NCBI RefSeq assembly: GCF_964340395.1
Contig: NC_135555.1
Location: 27,492,725-27,556,724 of the forward strand
DNA from: Glandiceps talaboti
Lineage: Eukaryota; Hemichordata; Enteropneusta; Spengelidae
DNA: 64,000 nt
Direction: 5' to 3'
The position numbers were made by a program, and so were the translations under genes. This document shows positions 58,501 through 61,638 of the stretch, one piece after another. Within the stretch, counting starts at the first letter, position 1. Each line of letters starts with the position of its first letter. The notes below the pieces were generated by a model. It was not told the origin of the DNA. It searched no databases and was given only the letters and a program-made list of their open reading frames with translations.

Positions 58501-59598
58501 TCCAGTGTAGTAGACCCATAATGATGAGATATATGACAATAGTCCAGTGTAGTAGACCCATAATGATGAGATATATGACAATAGCCCAGTGTAGTAGACC
58601 TATGATGATGAGACATATGACAATAGCCCAGTGTAGTAGACCTATGGTGATGAGACATATGACAATAGCCCAGTGTAGTAGACCTATGGTGATGAGACAT
58701 ATGACAATAGCCCAGTGTAGTAAACCTATGGTGATGAGACATATGACAATAGCCCAGTGTAGTAGACCTATGGTGATGAGACATATGACAAAATTAAATC
58801 TTGCCTATGAATCTGTATATTCAGACGACTTTTTAACGTAGTTATTAACAGTAAGGTACTGGTCCGACGGACCAGACAAGGTAAAATTTGTGTGGTCCAC
58901 CCAAAAAAATCGCTAGTCTCGGACCCAGGACCAGTGGATTTGTTCGCCCCTGACTGTATAGATTTGTGTTTTTATTTTGTACATTTATTTGTTTGTTTTT
59001 TCTATTCCTGGTAAGAATCCAGTAACTCTGAAACTCTTTATCATATGACATAATATTACAATGGGATACATAAATTTTGTTTCACTGTTAAATTTAATCA
59101 GGGATGAGCAAATCTATTTCGAACCTTATTAATAACAATGTAGATGTACTGACAAGAGTATCGTTAGGGATGTTTTTGACCAGGTTTATAGGTTATGTTA
59201 ACTGAGAATGATGAACTATTAGGGTTATTCTTCATTGTAGCATCGTTGAACTGTTACAGAAAATGTTCAACTAATGGAACAATTGACGTTCATCTTGACT
59301 ATCTTCTTTACAATTTCTGTAAAAAAAAAATAATTTAAAAGCCAGCAGAGCTATTTTGGACAGCTAGGTAGGTCGTTGCTTGTACTAATATTGGTATTTT
59401 TATTGTTACAGTAAAAGTGTAAATAAAGAATATGAAGAGTATGTATTAACCAAAGGTGATTTTGATGAAAGGATTTTTTTGGGTGCTGATGCCGATGAGG
59501 AAATTGGAACACCAGCAAAATCCACCATCGTCACAGTGACGGGAAACCTGTCTGAAAAGATGCAAGTCAAACGTAACCTACAACAACATTTTGACAAG
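8381..59598 (+). CDS. RBL1/RBL2: Retinoblastoma-like pocket protein (p107/p130 family), N-terminal third, 8 exons
   Basis: Eight exons (8381-8518, 8734-8870, 9262-9462, 32219-32283, 45610-45735, 54139-54299, 54904-54968, 59412-59598) with GT/AG borders and matching phases join into 360 codons without a stop. The product aligns end to end with the N-terminal domain of RBL1/RBL2: [120 protein letters not shown]. Family members bind E2F4/5 and assemble the DREAM repressor in quiescent cells, in the nucleus. The vertebrate proteins are about 1070-1140 residues, so the pocket A/B domains must lie past 64000. Some motifs look like p130 ([11 protein letters not shown]), others like p107 ([10 protein letters not shown]), as expected for a pre-duplication orthologue. 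Confidence 0.96.
8734..8870 (+). CDS. RBL1/RBL2: RBL exon 2 (residues 47-92)
   Basis: The acceptor follows a run of ten or so T (TTTCAG). The exon encodes [20 protein letters not shown] and [20 protein letters not shown], very close to vertebrate p107/p130. Donor GTAGGT, phase 2. Confidence 0.96.
9262..9462 (+). CDS. RBL1/RBL2: RBL exon 3 (residues 92-159)
   Basis: The split codon AG|T gives Ser at the junction. The exon encodes [40 protein letters not shown] and [13 protein letters not shown], ending in a basic RGRKQR stretch conserved in p107/p130. Donor GTAGGT, phase 2. A longer open frame starting at 9113 reads through the upstream intron and should not be taken as the exon. Confidence 0.96.
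10028..12398 (+). repeat. Minisatellite M1, left block (51/53-bp units)
   Basis: About 46 units of consensus GGTGATGAATAACTAGTTTG followed by TTGACAAGGTGGCATTGGTC and a variable GTGTATATTT / CTTGTATATTT / CCCTTGTATATTT joint. Units are 51 bp (single joint) or 53 bp (CCCTTG joint). From about 10360 to 11110 the two lengths alternate, giving a 104-bp higher-order dimer. The array resumes at 13917 after a transposon insertion. The 17-residue antisense repeat [17 protein letters not shown] is open only because 51 is a multiple of 3; the 53-bp units break the frame repeatedly, so it is not a protein. Confidence 0.97.
12399..13916 (+). mobile_element. Non-autonomous hAT-like element (family G, intact copy)
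   Basis: Perfect 16-bp terminal inverted repeats: CAGGGCTCGAAATTCG at 12399-12414 and its complement at 13901-13916. They are flanked by a 5-bp duplication TCCTT (12394-12398 and 13917-13921). Removing the element and one TCCTT restores a normal minisatellite unit. Subterminal palindromes GGTAGCCCAGGTGGGCTACC and a similar one at the right end are present. The CAGGG terminus and 5-bp duplication fit the hAT superfamily (hAT5 type). No transposase frame was found in 1518 bp. Confidence 0.85.
13917..16072 (+). repeat. Minisatellite M1, right block (51/53-bp units)
   Basis: About 42 more units of the 51/53-bp repeat, continuous with the left block once the hAT-like element is removed. Between about 14690 and 15070 a group of units carrying the private joints GATTCGTGTAT and GGTCCATGTAT, and ATAAATAG in place of ATAACTAG, recurs about three times, showing local block duplication. 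The last units degenerate near 15790-15960. The array passes directly into a family B tail. Confidence 0.96.
16073..16559 (+). repeat. Family B element, right tail only (B1)
   Basis: It carries the family B tail: ACCCATCCTTT, TTGAATGGTTTATTCCATGA, CATCTTGAAGAGTAGGCATG, the CCAACAAGCAGACACAACAT motif and TGGGGACTATGTCATTCTCAATG at the end (mutated TIR plus stem-loop). An internal part is duplicated (16085-16220 and 16375-16440). The head and 150-bp core are absent. Confidence 0.75.
16573..16821 (-). mobile_element. Family A element, left end only, inverted (A4)
   Basis: Reading the minus strand: palindrome 16790-16821 with nearly perfect arms, then (GTCT)n(GT)n, then the conserved block with the CCTTGGGTGTCTAGTTGGG motif. 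It is truncated after about 250 bp and adjoins the family B tail. This is the best preserved copy of the family's terminal palindrome. Confidence 0.8.
16905..17160 (+). repeat. Dispersed repeat (copy 2 of 2)
   Basis: Alignable with 677-912 (TAATGAATGAC, TTTGCCAACAT, TTATGTTAAAG, AAGTTTGCTGAAT). It ends at a short (AAT)n microsatellite. Both copies adjoin family A sequence. Confidence 0.6.
17161..18354. other. No confirmed gene; promoter-like motifs near 17870
   Basis: An ATG in AACATGGCGGTG (ATG at about 17876, YY1-like) lies 20 bp from ACTTCCGGT (ETS-like), a pair typical of TATA-less promoters. The frame from that ATG stops after 18 codons. ORF 17424-17735 has no recognisable domain. Nothing else is supported. 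Confidence 0.35.
18355..18787 (+). repeat. Direct duplication of about 107 bp, 321 bp apart
   Basis: The segment beginning TGTCAAAAACATGTACTGAA and ending AAGGCCAGTGAACATT occurs at 18355-18462 and again at 18676-18787, with one substitution and a 4-bp insertion. The intervening sequence is unique. Confidence 0.85.
19270..19790 (-). mobile_element. LINE 3' fragment (CR1/L2/Jockey-like reverse transcriptase C terminus)
   Basis: The minus-strand frame (about 19783 to 19424) reads [20 protein letters not shown], then a variable stretch and [20 protein letters not shown]. This is the characteristic post-RT segment of CR1/L2/Jockey-clade non-LTR retrotransposons (LHWLPV...RI.YKI and [16 protein letters not shown] patterns). 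It is 5' truncated at about 19790, and the 3' side (down to about 19270) is A/T-rich. Inactive. Confidence 0.85.
19791..20813. other. No gene recognised
   Basis: Unique AT-rich intron DNA. A 90-codon ORF (20420-20692) has no recognisable domain or splice context. Confidence 0.4.
20814..21409. mobile_element. MITE with perfect 53-bp terminal inverted repeats
   Basis: Positions 20814-20866 and 21357-21409 are exact reverse complements (53 of 53). The element begins TCGATTGCGTTGACCCGTCC. It is flanked by TACTA (20809-20813 and 21410-21414), a probable 5-bp target duplication. At 596 bp it has no coding capacity. The intact arms imply recent insertion or gene-conversion upkeep. Superfamily not assigned. 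Confidence 0.88.
21420..21625 (-). mobile_element. TTAA-element (family E) fragment
   Basis: The reverse complement matches the left part of the elements at 24465 and 47008: AAAATGGCAGGC, CGCATGTGTGGAACTA-type block, GGCAGCAA, TGCAGCAATAGC-like, and a final GAATGAACTTTGGC. Both TTAA termini are lost. Confidence 0.65.
21626..23931. other. No gene recognised
   Basis: 2.3 kb of AT-rich intron sequence. ORFs on the minus strand at 21838-22083 and 22997-23268 have no recognisable domain. No tandem arrays or paired termini were found by eye. Confidence 0.4.
23932..26755 (+). mobile_element. Family D element, interrupted by a TTAA element
   Basis: The left end is a palindrome, CCTTCCGTAAGGAAGG (23937-23952), followed by (GT)n(CTGT)n and the inner block CCGAAAAACCTGCTGCATCA. 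GCCTTCCGTAAG (23936-23947) recurs inverted as CTTACGGAAGGC at 26724-26735, the right end, followed by ATTCAGTTTAAATCTGG. That same right end recurs alone at 45406-45437. The TTAA element at 24465-26040 is nested within. An inner 29-bp imperfect inverted repeat (24185-24213 with 24266-24294) could fold. Plan as in families A and B, but no tandem core was seen. Confidence 0.7.
24465..26040 (+). mobile_element. TTAA element (piggyBac-type MITE), copy E1
   Basis: Bounded by TTAA at 24465-24468 and 26037-26040. The termini are CCCTATCACCACC and its inverted form GGTGGTGAAAGAG. Just inside the left end lie two units of about 38 bp, each with a palindrome: CCTCATATATGGGG (one mismatch) and CCCCATATATGGGG. 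TTAA targets and CCYT termini are the signature of the piggyBac superfamily. The short ORFs inside (24857-25366) show no transposase motif, so the 1.58-kb copy is non-autonomous. Confidence 0.8.
26756..27061. other. No feature recognised
   Basis: AT-rich stretch ending in a good splice-acceptor-like TTTTTCTCTACTTAG before the broken gene at 27062. Confidence 0.4.
27496..27870 (+). repeat. 52-bp minisatellite (M2) inside the broken gene
   Basis: About seven units of consensus TGGTGTTATGCTATGAAGTG followed by GTTAGGTGTACTTATGTTAG and GAACCAGTGACA. The first unit is the coding stretch for [15 protein letters not shown], so the array grew out of coding DNA. A splice-donor-like CTGGTGAGT stands just before it (about 27485). 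Confidence 0.9.
28690..29915. mobile_element. Insertion splitting the broken gene (approximate limits)
   Basis: This segment interrupts the reading of the broken gene between [11 protein letters not shown] and VDVERLHVP. Its ends carry related G/C-rich blocks (GGGACCCACTT, GTGGGTCCCTGGGACC on the left; AGGGACCCCAT, GATGGGTCCCTGG on the right), and the right end reads CAGGGATTGCACTAGACTTT on the minus strand, hAT-like in style. Limits are uncertain. Minus-strand ORFs at 28980-29406 show no recognisable domain. Confidence 0.45.
30291..31009. other. No gene recognised
   Basis: Unique sequence between the broken gene and the next family A block. ORF 30506-30733 (minus strand) has no recognisable features. 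Confidence 0.4.
31010..31876 (+). repeat. Family A element, right part (A5)
   Basis: About seven tandem 114-bp core units (several with 5-30 bp deletions), then the usual end: ACTGTACAGTTGTGCTACAA and the stem-loop CGCCATTGGCG (31861-31871). The left end is missing. Confidence 0.8.
32219..32283 (+). CDS. RBL1/RBL2: RBL exon 4 (residues 159-181)
   Basis: A 65-bp exon found by phase and homology: acceptor CTGTAACAG, donor GTATGT. The split codon AG|G continues exon 3 as [25 protein letters not shown], matching RIPCSVKDLFNFCWTLF of human p107. It ends with the first base of a Gly codon completed by exon 5. The region reads in other frames as an unrelated 66-residue ORF (32080-32280), which should be ignored. 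Confidence 0.93.
32505..32953 (+). repeat. 40-bp minisatellite M3
   Basis: About eleven units of CCTTATAAGGATCACTCAAT followed by GTGATATTGTAATGTTTTGT, highly uniform. Each contains the perfect palindrome TCCTTATAAGGA and a nearby imperfect one (TCACTCAATGTGA). It begins about 220 bp after the donor of exon 4. Confidence 0.95.
32954..33205 (+). repeat. 31-bp minisatellite M4
   Basis: About eight degenerate units of GGGAGTATAATTTGTTTTTG plus GTGCTAGTCTA. It directly follows M3 and ends at the terminus of a hAT-like element. Confidence 0.9.
33206..33880 (+). mobile_element. hAT-like element fragment (family G, copy 2)
   Basis: It starts with CAGGGCTTGAAATTCAT, a two-base variant of the family G terminus, and follows the intact copy (TTTGGTAGCC, GAGAGCAGTGACTGGTAGCC, CCATTTCCTGATGTGGAGAC). 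It stops after about 675 bp, so the right terminus is lost. As in M1, the element lies against a minisatellite (M4). Confidence 0.8.
33881..34440. other. No gene recognised
   Basis: AT-rich intron DNA. ORF 34100-34441 has no recognisable domain or splice frame. Confidence 0.4.
34441..36450 (+). mobile_element. Family B element interrupted by about 1.2 kb (B2)
   Basis: Head at 34448 (GGGGACTTATGGATTGGGTT), (GTCC)n, inner block (GGAGATGCCTGGACCGATTT), then two to three 150-bp core units to about 34920. The core resumes at 36104 (CATACATGTGCATATCC) and runs through the tail and terminal stem-loop (GTCATTCTCAATGAC, near 36430). The palindromic left tip is damaged. The middle part is foreign. Confidence 0.75.
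34921..36103. mobile_element. Insertion within family B copy B2, with inverted repeat
   Basis: It contains an imperfect inverted repeat: about 35618-35690 (TGCACGAGGGACTAACC, CAGCCATACGTT, ACAGTGGTAACA) against about 36018-36108 on the other strand, roughly 60 matching bases. The right arm ends where the B core resumes. No transposase was recognised. ORF 35426-35668 overlaps the left arm and is unassigned. Confidence 0.5.
36451..37389. other. No gene recognised
   Basis: Unique AT-rich DNA. The segment near 36640-36735 (AACTGCATAGTGAAGAGCTG, AACAGCGGAGCTATTCTG) resembles 22880-22965, so a low-copy repeat may be present. No convincing exon was found. Confidence 0.35.
37390..37534 (+). mobile_element. 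Family A element, left end only (A6)
   Basis: Palindrome 37390-37424 (TAGCACAACTGAACTGATAA, inverted arm ending GTGCTA), then (GT)n and the inner motif CAAAAACCGCAAAACCGACT. It is cut by a family B head. Confidence 0.8.
37535..37645 (+). mobile_element. Family B element, left end only (B3)
   Basis: Head CGGGGACTTATGGATTGGGT, (GTCC)n, TTGGAGATGCCTGGAGCGAT, then ACTATGGCATACAC, where it passes without a gap into minisatellite M5. The palindromic tip is shortened to GTCCTACGTCCGGCGGGGAC. The core and tail are absent. Confidence 0.75.
37646..38343 (+). repeat. 32-bp minisatellite M5
   Basis: About 22 units of CACTCCCTAGGTATTCTTTT followed by CATCCAGGTCAC, with AGG/AAG and CAC/CTC variants. It takes the place where the tandem core of the family B element B3 should begin. 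Confidence 0.95.
38344..40310. other. No gene recognised
   Basis: About 2 kb of AT-rich intron DNA. Parts near 38690-38880 (GGACGTCAGGTGAATTT, GATGCGCCCTCTACGA) loosely resemble 63100-63290, suggesting an old repeat. The minus-strand ORF 39796-39984 is unassigned. Confidence 0.35.
40311..40720 (+). repeat. Family B fragment interrupted by a second B element
   Basis: Inner block (GAGATGCCTGGTCCGATTTT), one core unit and the tail up to ACATATCTAAGTTTGTT, where the sequence should continue with the rest of the tail. Instead a complete B left end begins at 40721, showing insertion of one B element into another. Confidence 0.7.
40721..41364 (+). mobile_element. Family B element, complete (B4)
   Basis: The left end (40721-40752) is palindromic: AGTCCCCG and CGGGGACT around a 16-nt loop. 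Then come TTATGGATTGGGTTCC, a (GTCC)n-rich tract (40770-40825), the inner block CTTGGAGATACCTGGACCAA, and two ~150-bp core units (GACAGTGTTCTATGACATAC). The tail has the inverted arm GCGGGGACTA (41336-41345), and the terminal stem-loop GTCATTTTCAATGAC (41347-41361) is followed by TTG. Same plan as family A. Non-coding; ORFs here follow the repeats. Confidence 0.82.
41395..41693 (+). repeat. Family F repeat (copy 1, uninterrupted)
   Basis: From GTTGTTGAGTTTTATTCACC to ATTTTGAATCACCTTTAA. It aligns with the inverted copy that hosts the TTAA element at 49111. In this copy the site reads TCATTTTAAGGTGTTTGCAG, unfilled. No coding potential. Confidence 0.75.
41694..42284. other. No feature recognised
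   Basis: AT-rich intron sequence with no open frame of note. Confidence 0.4.
42285..42721 (+). repeat. 54-bp minisatellite M6
   Basis: Eight units of TCCACTCCAGAGTTGTTGTT, TGCTAGGTGTTTTACTTCAT and AGTTATAGGTTATA. Because 54 is a multiple of 3, frames are open on both strands ([18 protein letters not shown] repeat). These are not proteins. Its right edge runs straight into family B core sequence. Confidence 0.95.
42722..43190 (+). mobile_element. Family B element, right part (B5)
   Basis: Two core units, then the tail, GCGGGGCTATCTC (inverted arm, one base lost) and ATTCTCAATGACTTG. The head is replaced by minisatellite M6. Confidence 0.78.
43358..44830 (+). mobile_element. Family A element, long copy (A7)
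   Basis: Left palindrome 43358-43389 (arms AGCACAAATGAACT / AGTTTCAGTAGTGCT), (GT)n of about 100 bp, and the conserved block with ACCGATTGCCGTGATATTTG. A second CCTTGGGTGTCTAGTTGGG block near 44040 follows, then about five 114-bp core units to 44830. The terminal arm and stem-loop are missing at the right. Confidence 0.78.
44831..45609. other. End of intron 4; isolated family D right end
   Basis: At 45406-45437 CCTTATGGAAGGCATTCAGT matches the right end of the family D element (26723 onward). No other part of D was recognised upstream. The rest is AT-rich intron with the exon 5 acceptor at its end. Confidence 0.55.
45610..45735 (+). CDS. RBL1/RBL2: RBL exon 5 (residues 181-223)
   Basis: Acceptor TTAATTTGACAG, donor GTAAGT, phase 1 at both ends. 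It encodes [20 protein letters not shown] then [20 protein letters not shown], matching p130 ([18 protein letters not shown]) and p107. The open frame extends upstream to 45579, but that part is intronic. Confidence 0.96.
45822..46145 (+). repeat. 54-bp minisatellite M7
   Basis: Five to six close units of TAGTATCATGCTATCCTCTG, CGAACAATACCCAGTCCATA and AACCCCTCCCCTCA, preceded by more diverged ones. It starts about 90 bp after the exon 5 donor. A 22-bp direct repeat (GTAGCATTAGGCTAGTATAT) lies between. Confidence 0.93.
46146..46880 (+). mobile_element. Family C element (left end and core)
   Basis: Positions 46142-46185 form a perfect 44-bp palindrome centred on CCCATATGGG, partly shared with the last M7 unit. 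A (GTCT)n tract follows, then the inner block TCTCAAAAAATACTGAAGCA. About four tandem units of 130-147 bp come next, marked by AATTTGCATAATTAATGA and AAATTTGATGAAACTTGCTA. The right end could not be placed. Same left-end plan as families A, B and D with unrelated sequence. Confidence 0.72.
46917..47007 (+). repeat. Direct duplicate (copy 1) flanking a TTAA element
   Basis: AGGATTCAAACGCCCTCATA through TGATGACGA recurs at 48912-49002 with few changes. Copy 1 ends exactly at the left TTAA of element E2; copy 2 has an unfilled TTAA at 49003-49006. Confidence 0.88.
47008..48642 (+). mobile_element. TTAA element (piggyBac-type MITE), copy E2
   Basis: TTAA at 47008-47011 and 48639-48642; termini CCCTTTCACCAC and GTGGTGAAAGAG. 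Inside the left end are two ~38-bp units, each with the palindrome CCCGGTATACCGGG. The body aligns with E1 (CAAAGTTCATTCACC, TTGCTGCCATAAC, CACACATGCGTATTAGC, TTTCAACATGGC). Its ORFs have no transposase motif. Confidence 0.85.
48643..49110 (+). repeat. Duplicate copy 2 and start of family F copy 2
   Basis: 48912-49002 duplicates 46917-47007. From about 49010 (GTGATTCAAAATGCTCACAT) a family F copy begins in inverted orientation and is interrupted at 49111 by element E3. Confidence 0.7.
49111..50283 (-). mobile_element. TTAA element (piggyBac-type MITE), copy E3, inverted
   Basis: TTAA at 49111-49114 and 50280-50283. On the minus strand it begins CCCTTTCACCACC and has two ~38-bp units with palindromes TTCCCGCTACAGCGGGAA and TTCCCTCTACAGCGGGAA (one mismatch). 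It is then co-linear with E1 and E2. It sits in a family F repeat whose empty site is visible at 41395-41693. ORF 49743-50105 is unassigned. Confidence 0.85.
50284..50404 (-). repeat. Family F copy 2, second part
   Basis: It continues the inverted family F copy from 49010-49114 after the TTAA element: AATGACCTTTTTTAAGTCAG through GGTGAATAAAACTCAACA. It is cut by family B copy B6. Confidence 0.7.
50405..51181 (+). mobile_element. Family B element, missing only the left palindrome (B6)
   Basis: GGGGACTTATGGATTGGGTT, a (GTCC)n-like tract, inner block CTTGGAGATGCCTGAACCGA, three to four core units, and the tail. The inverted arm is eroded (ATCATGGACTATG) but the terminal stem-loop GTCATTCTCAATGAC is intact. 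Confidence 0.8.
51190..52185 (+). mobile_element. LINE 3' end with zinc-binding RT C terminus
   Basis: One frame (51320-51616) reads into a second around 51605-52127. The second encodes [20 protein letters not shown], then [20 protein letters not shown] and IGIWEAI. The CxxC...HLFxxC pattern with FQFKILHN is the zf-RVT region found after the reverse transcriptase of L1/Tx1-like non-LTR elements. Internal stop and frameshift show decay. The 3' end is A-rich (52140-52190). It appears to lie in a family F fragment. Confidence 0.82.
52186..52240 (+). repeat. Family F fragment (copy 3)
   Basis: ATAGCAATAGTGAATGTGAA and ATTTTGAATCACCTTTAA match the end of the family F copy at 41640-41693. Confidence 0.7.
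52248..53499. mobile_element. Tigger/pogo-like non-autonomous element
   Basis: Left end CAGTGGGTCCTCGCTAACTC; the right end on the other strand reads CAGTAGACCCTCGCTAACTC. It is flanked by TA on both sides (52246-52247, 53500-53501). Subterminal copies of CTAAGTCGCGG occur several times at each end. CAGTNNNCCCTCG with TA duplication is the pogo/Tigger signature. At 1252 bp its ORFs (52312-52670) show no DDE domain. Confidence 0.82.
53502..54138. other. End of intron 5; no feature recognised
   Basis: AT-rich DNA. ORF 53813-54046 precedes exon 6 but is not homologous to RBL and ends before the acceptor. Confidence 0.4.
54139..54299 (+). CDS. RBL1/RBL2: RBL exon 6 (residues 223-276)
   Basis: Acceptor GCATGTTCAG, donor GTAAGT, phase 1 to 0. 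It encodes [40 protein letters not shown] and [13 protein letters not shown]. The segment CIIEKLCxLHDGLVxEAKGI is nearly identical to vertebrate p130/p107. Confidence 0.96.
54300..54903. other. RBL intron 6 (0.6 kb)
   Basis: Short AT-rich intron with no repeats; acceptor CTCTCTGCCAACAG. Confidence 0.7.
54904..54968 (+). CDS. RBL1/RBL2: RBL exon 7 (residues 277-298)
   Basis: A 65-bp exon: [20 protein letters not shown] then N, ending with AA of an Asn codon completed by exon 8. p130 has LLKGKEENLTGFLEPGNF here. Donor GTAAGT at 54969, phase 2. The M8 minisatellite starts inside this donor region. Confidence 0.93.
54974..58795 (+). repeat. 42/39-bp minisatellite M8, about 90 units
   Basis: 3.8 kb of GTAGTAGACCTATGATGATG followed by AGACATATGACAATAGCCCA and GT. 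The 39-bp form lacks one GAT. All lengths are multiples of 3 and the unit has no stop in several frames, so ORFs of 1199-1311 codons exist on both strands (for example [14 protein letters not shown] units on the minus strand). They have no start context, composition or homology of a protein and are rejected as genes. The private variant ACAAAAGCCC occurs near 55801 and 56881, exactly 1080 bp apart, evidence of block duplication. Confidence 0.97.
58796..59411. other. End of intron 7; no feature recognised
   Basis: AT-rich intron between M8 and exon 8. An A-rich stretch near 59320 resembles the low-copy sequence at 22940 and 36710 (CAGCAGAGCTATTTTGG). Confidence 0.4.
59412..59598 (+). CDS. RBL1/RBL2: RBL exon 8 (residues 298-360)
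   Basis: Acceptor TTGTTACAG, donor GTATTT (weaker than the others), phase 2 to 0. It encodes [40 protein letters not shown] and [14 protein letters not shown], matching p107/p130. The next conserved segment (the STPLTGxRY region preceding pocket A) was not found before 64000. The open frame continues past the donor to 59706, but that part is intronic. Confidence 0.95.
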
Positions 59599-59938
59599 GT
59601 ATTTCTCAAACATACATGTAGTATTGCGAGAGAGAAAAAAGATCAATTTGAGAGGTTTTGTTTGTGTGATAAGTACCCAAATTCATTTTGCACAATGAAT
59701 GATTGAAAAATCCTATAGAAAATTGAATGTCTTCTGTGATAAAAATGTTTATATAGCTCTGACTTGGTTTATGATGTCTATACAAGAAAGATAAAAAGAC
59801 AGAAAAATAGAATATGTAATGCCCAGTTTTCAGCAAGAACTGACACCTCAGCTAAAGTTTAGCATAAATCAAATTAAAAAAGAATAGTTTAAACCATGTG
59901 TTCAAATAATGCCTTTAAAGTTAAGCCATCTCTCTTTT
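59599..59938. other. Start of intron 8; no feature recognised
   Basis: AT-rich intron DNA up to the family A element at 59939. Confidence 0.4.
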
Positions 59939-60003
59939 TAGCACAACTGAACTGATAAGGTTCAGAAGTGCAATAGGCATGGTGCGTTGTGTGTGTGTGT
60001 GTG

Positions 60004-60065
<62 letters not shown>

Positions 60066-60448
60066 CGAGTTAAACTCAAAAACCGCCAGACCGATTGCCT
60101 TGGTGTTTAGTGGGACATTACTTTTGGTGTTTAGATGGGAAATTGTTCAAGGCTAAATGATTACATCACAGGTATGTGATTTAGGTTAAGCAATGTCATT
60201 TTTGGTAAAAAAAACCAACAACTTAAACTCAAAAACTGCCAAACAAATTGGACTGAAATTTGGTGGGAATGTTCTTAGGGGTGTGTAGATGAAGAAATAT
60301 TAAGCATATAACGATTTCATGAGTGATAGGCAAATTAGGTGTAAACATGGGAATTGTGGTAAAAAACTTATATCTCAAAAATGTACCCGGTCAATGAGAC
60401 TGAAATTTGGTGAGATGTTTGTAGAAGTGATATTCTGCAGATTTTTAG

Positions 60449-61435
60449 TCCCTGTCCTGGACTTTTGGGGACTTATGGATTGGGTTCTGTCCATCCGTCC
60501 GTCCGTCCGTCTGTCCAGAGCCGTTTCTTAGAGATGCCTGGACCGATTTTTTTTCAAACTTGGTACAGGGACAACATACTATAGCATACATATGCACATC
60601 AATTTGTTTCATGATATATACATATATGGCCTAGCAGCCATTTTGTTTGTGAATTTTCCCTGTCCAAAGCCGTAACTCAGACATGCTTGAACAGATTTCA
60701 TTCAAAGTTGGTATGAGGACAGTGTCCTATGACATACATGTGCATATTCATTGTTGTCATGATACGATCCAATATGGCCACCTAGCAGCCATTTTGTTTG
60801 CGAATTTTCCATGTCCAAAAGCCATAACTCAGACATGCTTGAACAGATCTCATTCAAAGTTGGTATTAGGACAGTGTTCTATGACATACATGTGCATATT
60901 AATTGTTGTCGTTTTTCATCGAATATGGTCGCCTGGCAGCCATTTTGTTTGCAAATTTTCCATGTCCAAAGCCATAACTCAGACATGCTTGAACAGATCT
61001 CATTCAAAGTTGGTATTAGGACAGTGTTCTATGACATACATGTGCATATCCATTTTCGTTGTGATACAATCCGATATGGCTGCCTGGCAGCGATTTTGTT
61101 GGCGCAGTTTTCATGTCCAAAGCCATAACTCAGACCTGCTTGAACAGGTCCCCCCCCCCACCCCCTGTACCCGACCCCGTCCTTTATTGTTGAATGGTTT
61201 ATTCTATGACATCATCTTGAAGAGTAGGCATGTCCCATGTCCAACAAGGAGACACAACATGAGTAGGCATGTTCCATGTCCAACAAGCAGACACAACATT
61301 ATCTAAGTCTGTTTGATTTAGGTTCCCAAGTGTTGTTGCGTGATCAGAGTAGTGATATCAAGAAAATGACAACATAAACTGCCAGTTCCTTAACACCCAA
61401 TCATAGCGGGGACTATGTCATTCTCAATGACTTGA
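60449..61435 (+). mobile_element. Family B element nested in A8 (B7)
   Basis: AGTCCCTGTCCTGGACTTTT is a mutated left palindrome, followed by GGGGACTTATGGATTGGGTT, (GTCC)n, four core units and a full tail. GCGGGGACTA and GTCATTCTCAATGAC then TTGA close it. Sequence before (CTGCAGATTTT) and after (CTTCAAAATATTG) corresponds to contiguous sequence in family A (1980-2010), which dates the insertion after A. Confidence 0.82.
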
Positions 61436-61638
61436 CTTCAAAATATTGTACACAATTAGCACTAGCAAGCATGACCATGCCCTTAGCAACAACAAAATGC
61501 CAGTATATTTTGCTAAAATTCCACATCATCTGGTAGGTAAGTAAATTGAATGCATGCAAATCTCCCTAGCAACCATGATCACACCCATTTCAACAGCCAA
61601 ATGATTGCATATATTGCAAAGATAACAACAGGGATTAA

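Noticed and set aside
54849-58841. Open frames of 1311, 1199 and 1285 codons on both strands
   Set aside because: They are the translation of the 42/39-bp minisatellite M8, whose unit lengths are multiples of 3 and lack stops. Both strands are open at once, and M8 lies within an intron of RBL.
60683-61306. 207-codon ORF with repeated [10 protein letters not shown] / [15 protein letters not shown]
   Set aside because: Read-through of the ~150-bp core units of family B; similar peptides appear at each family B copy in different frames.
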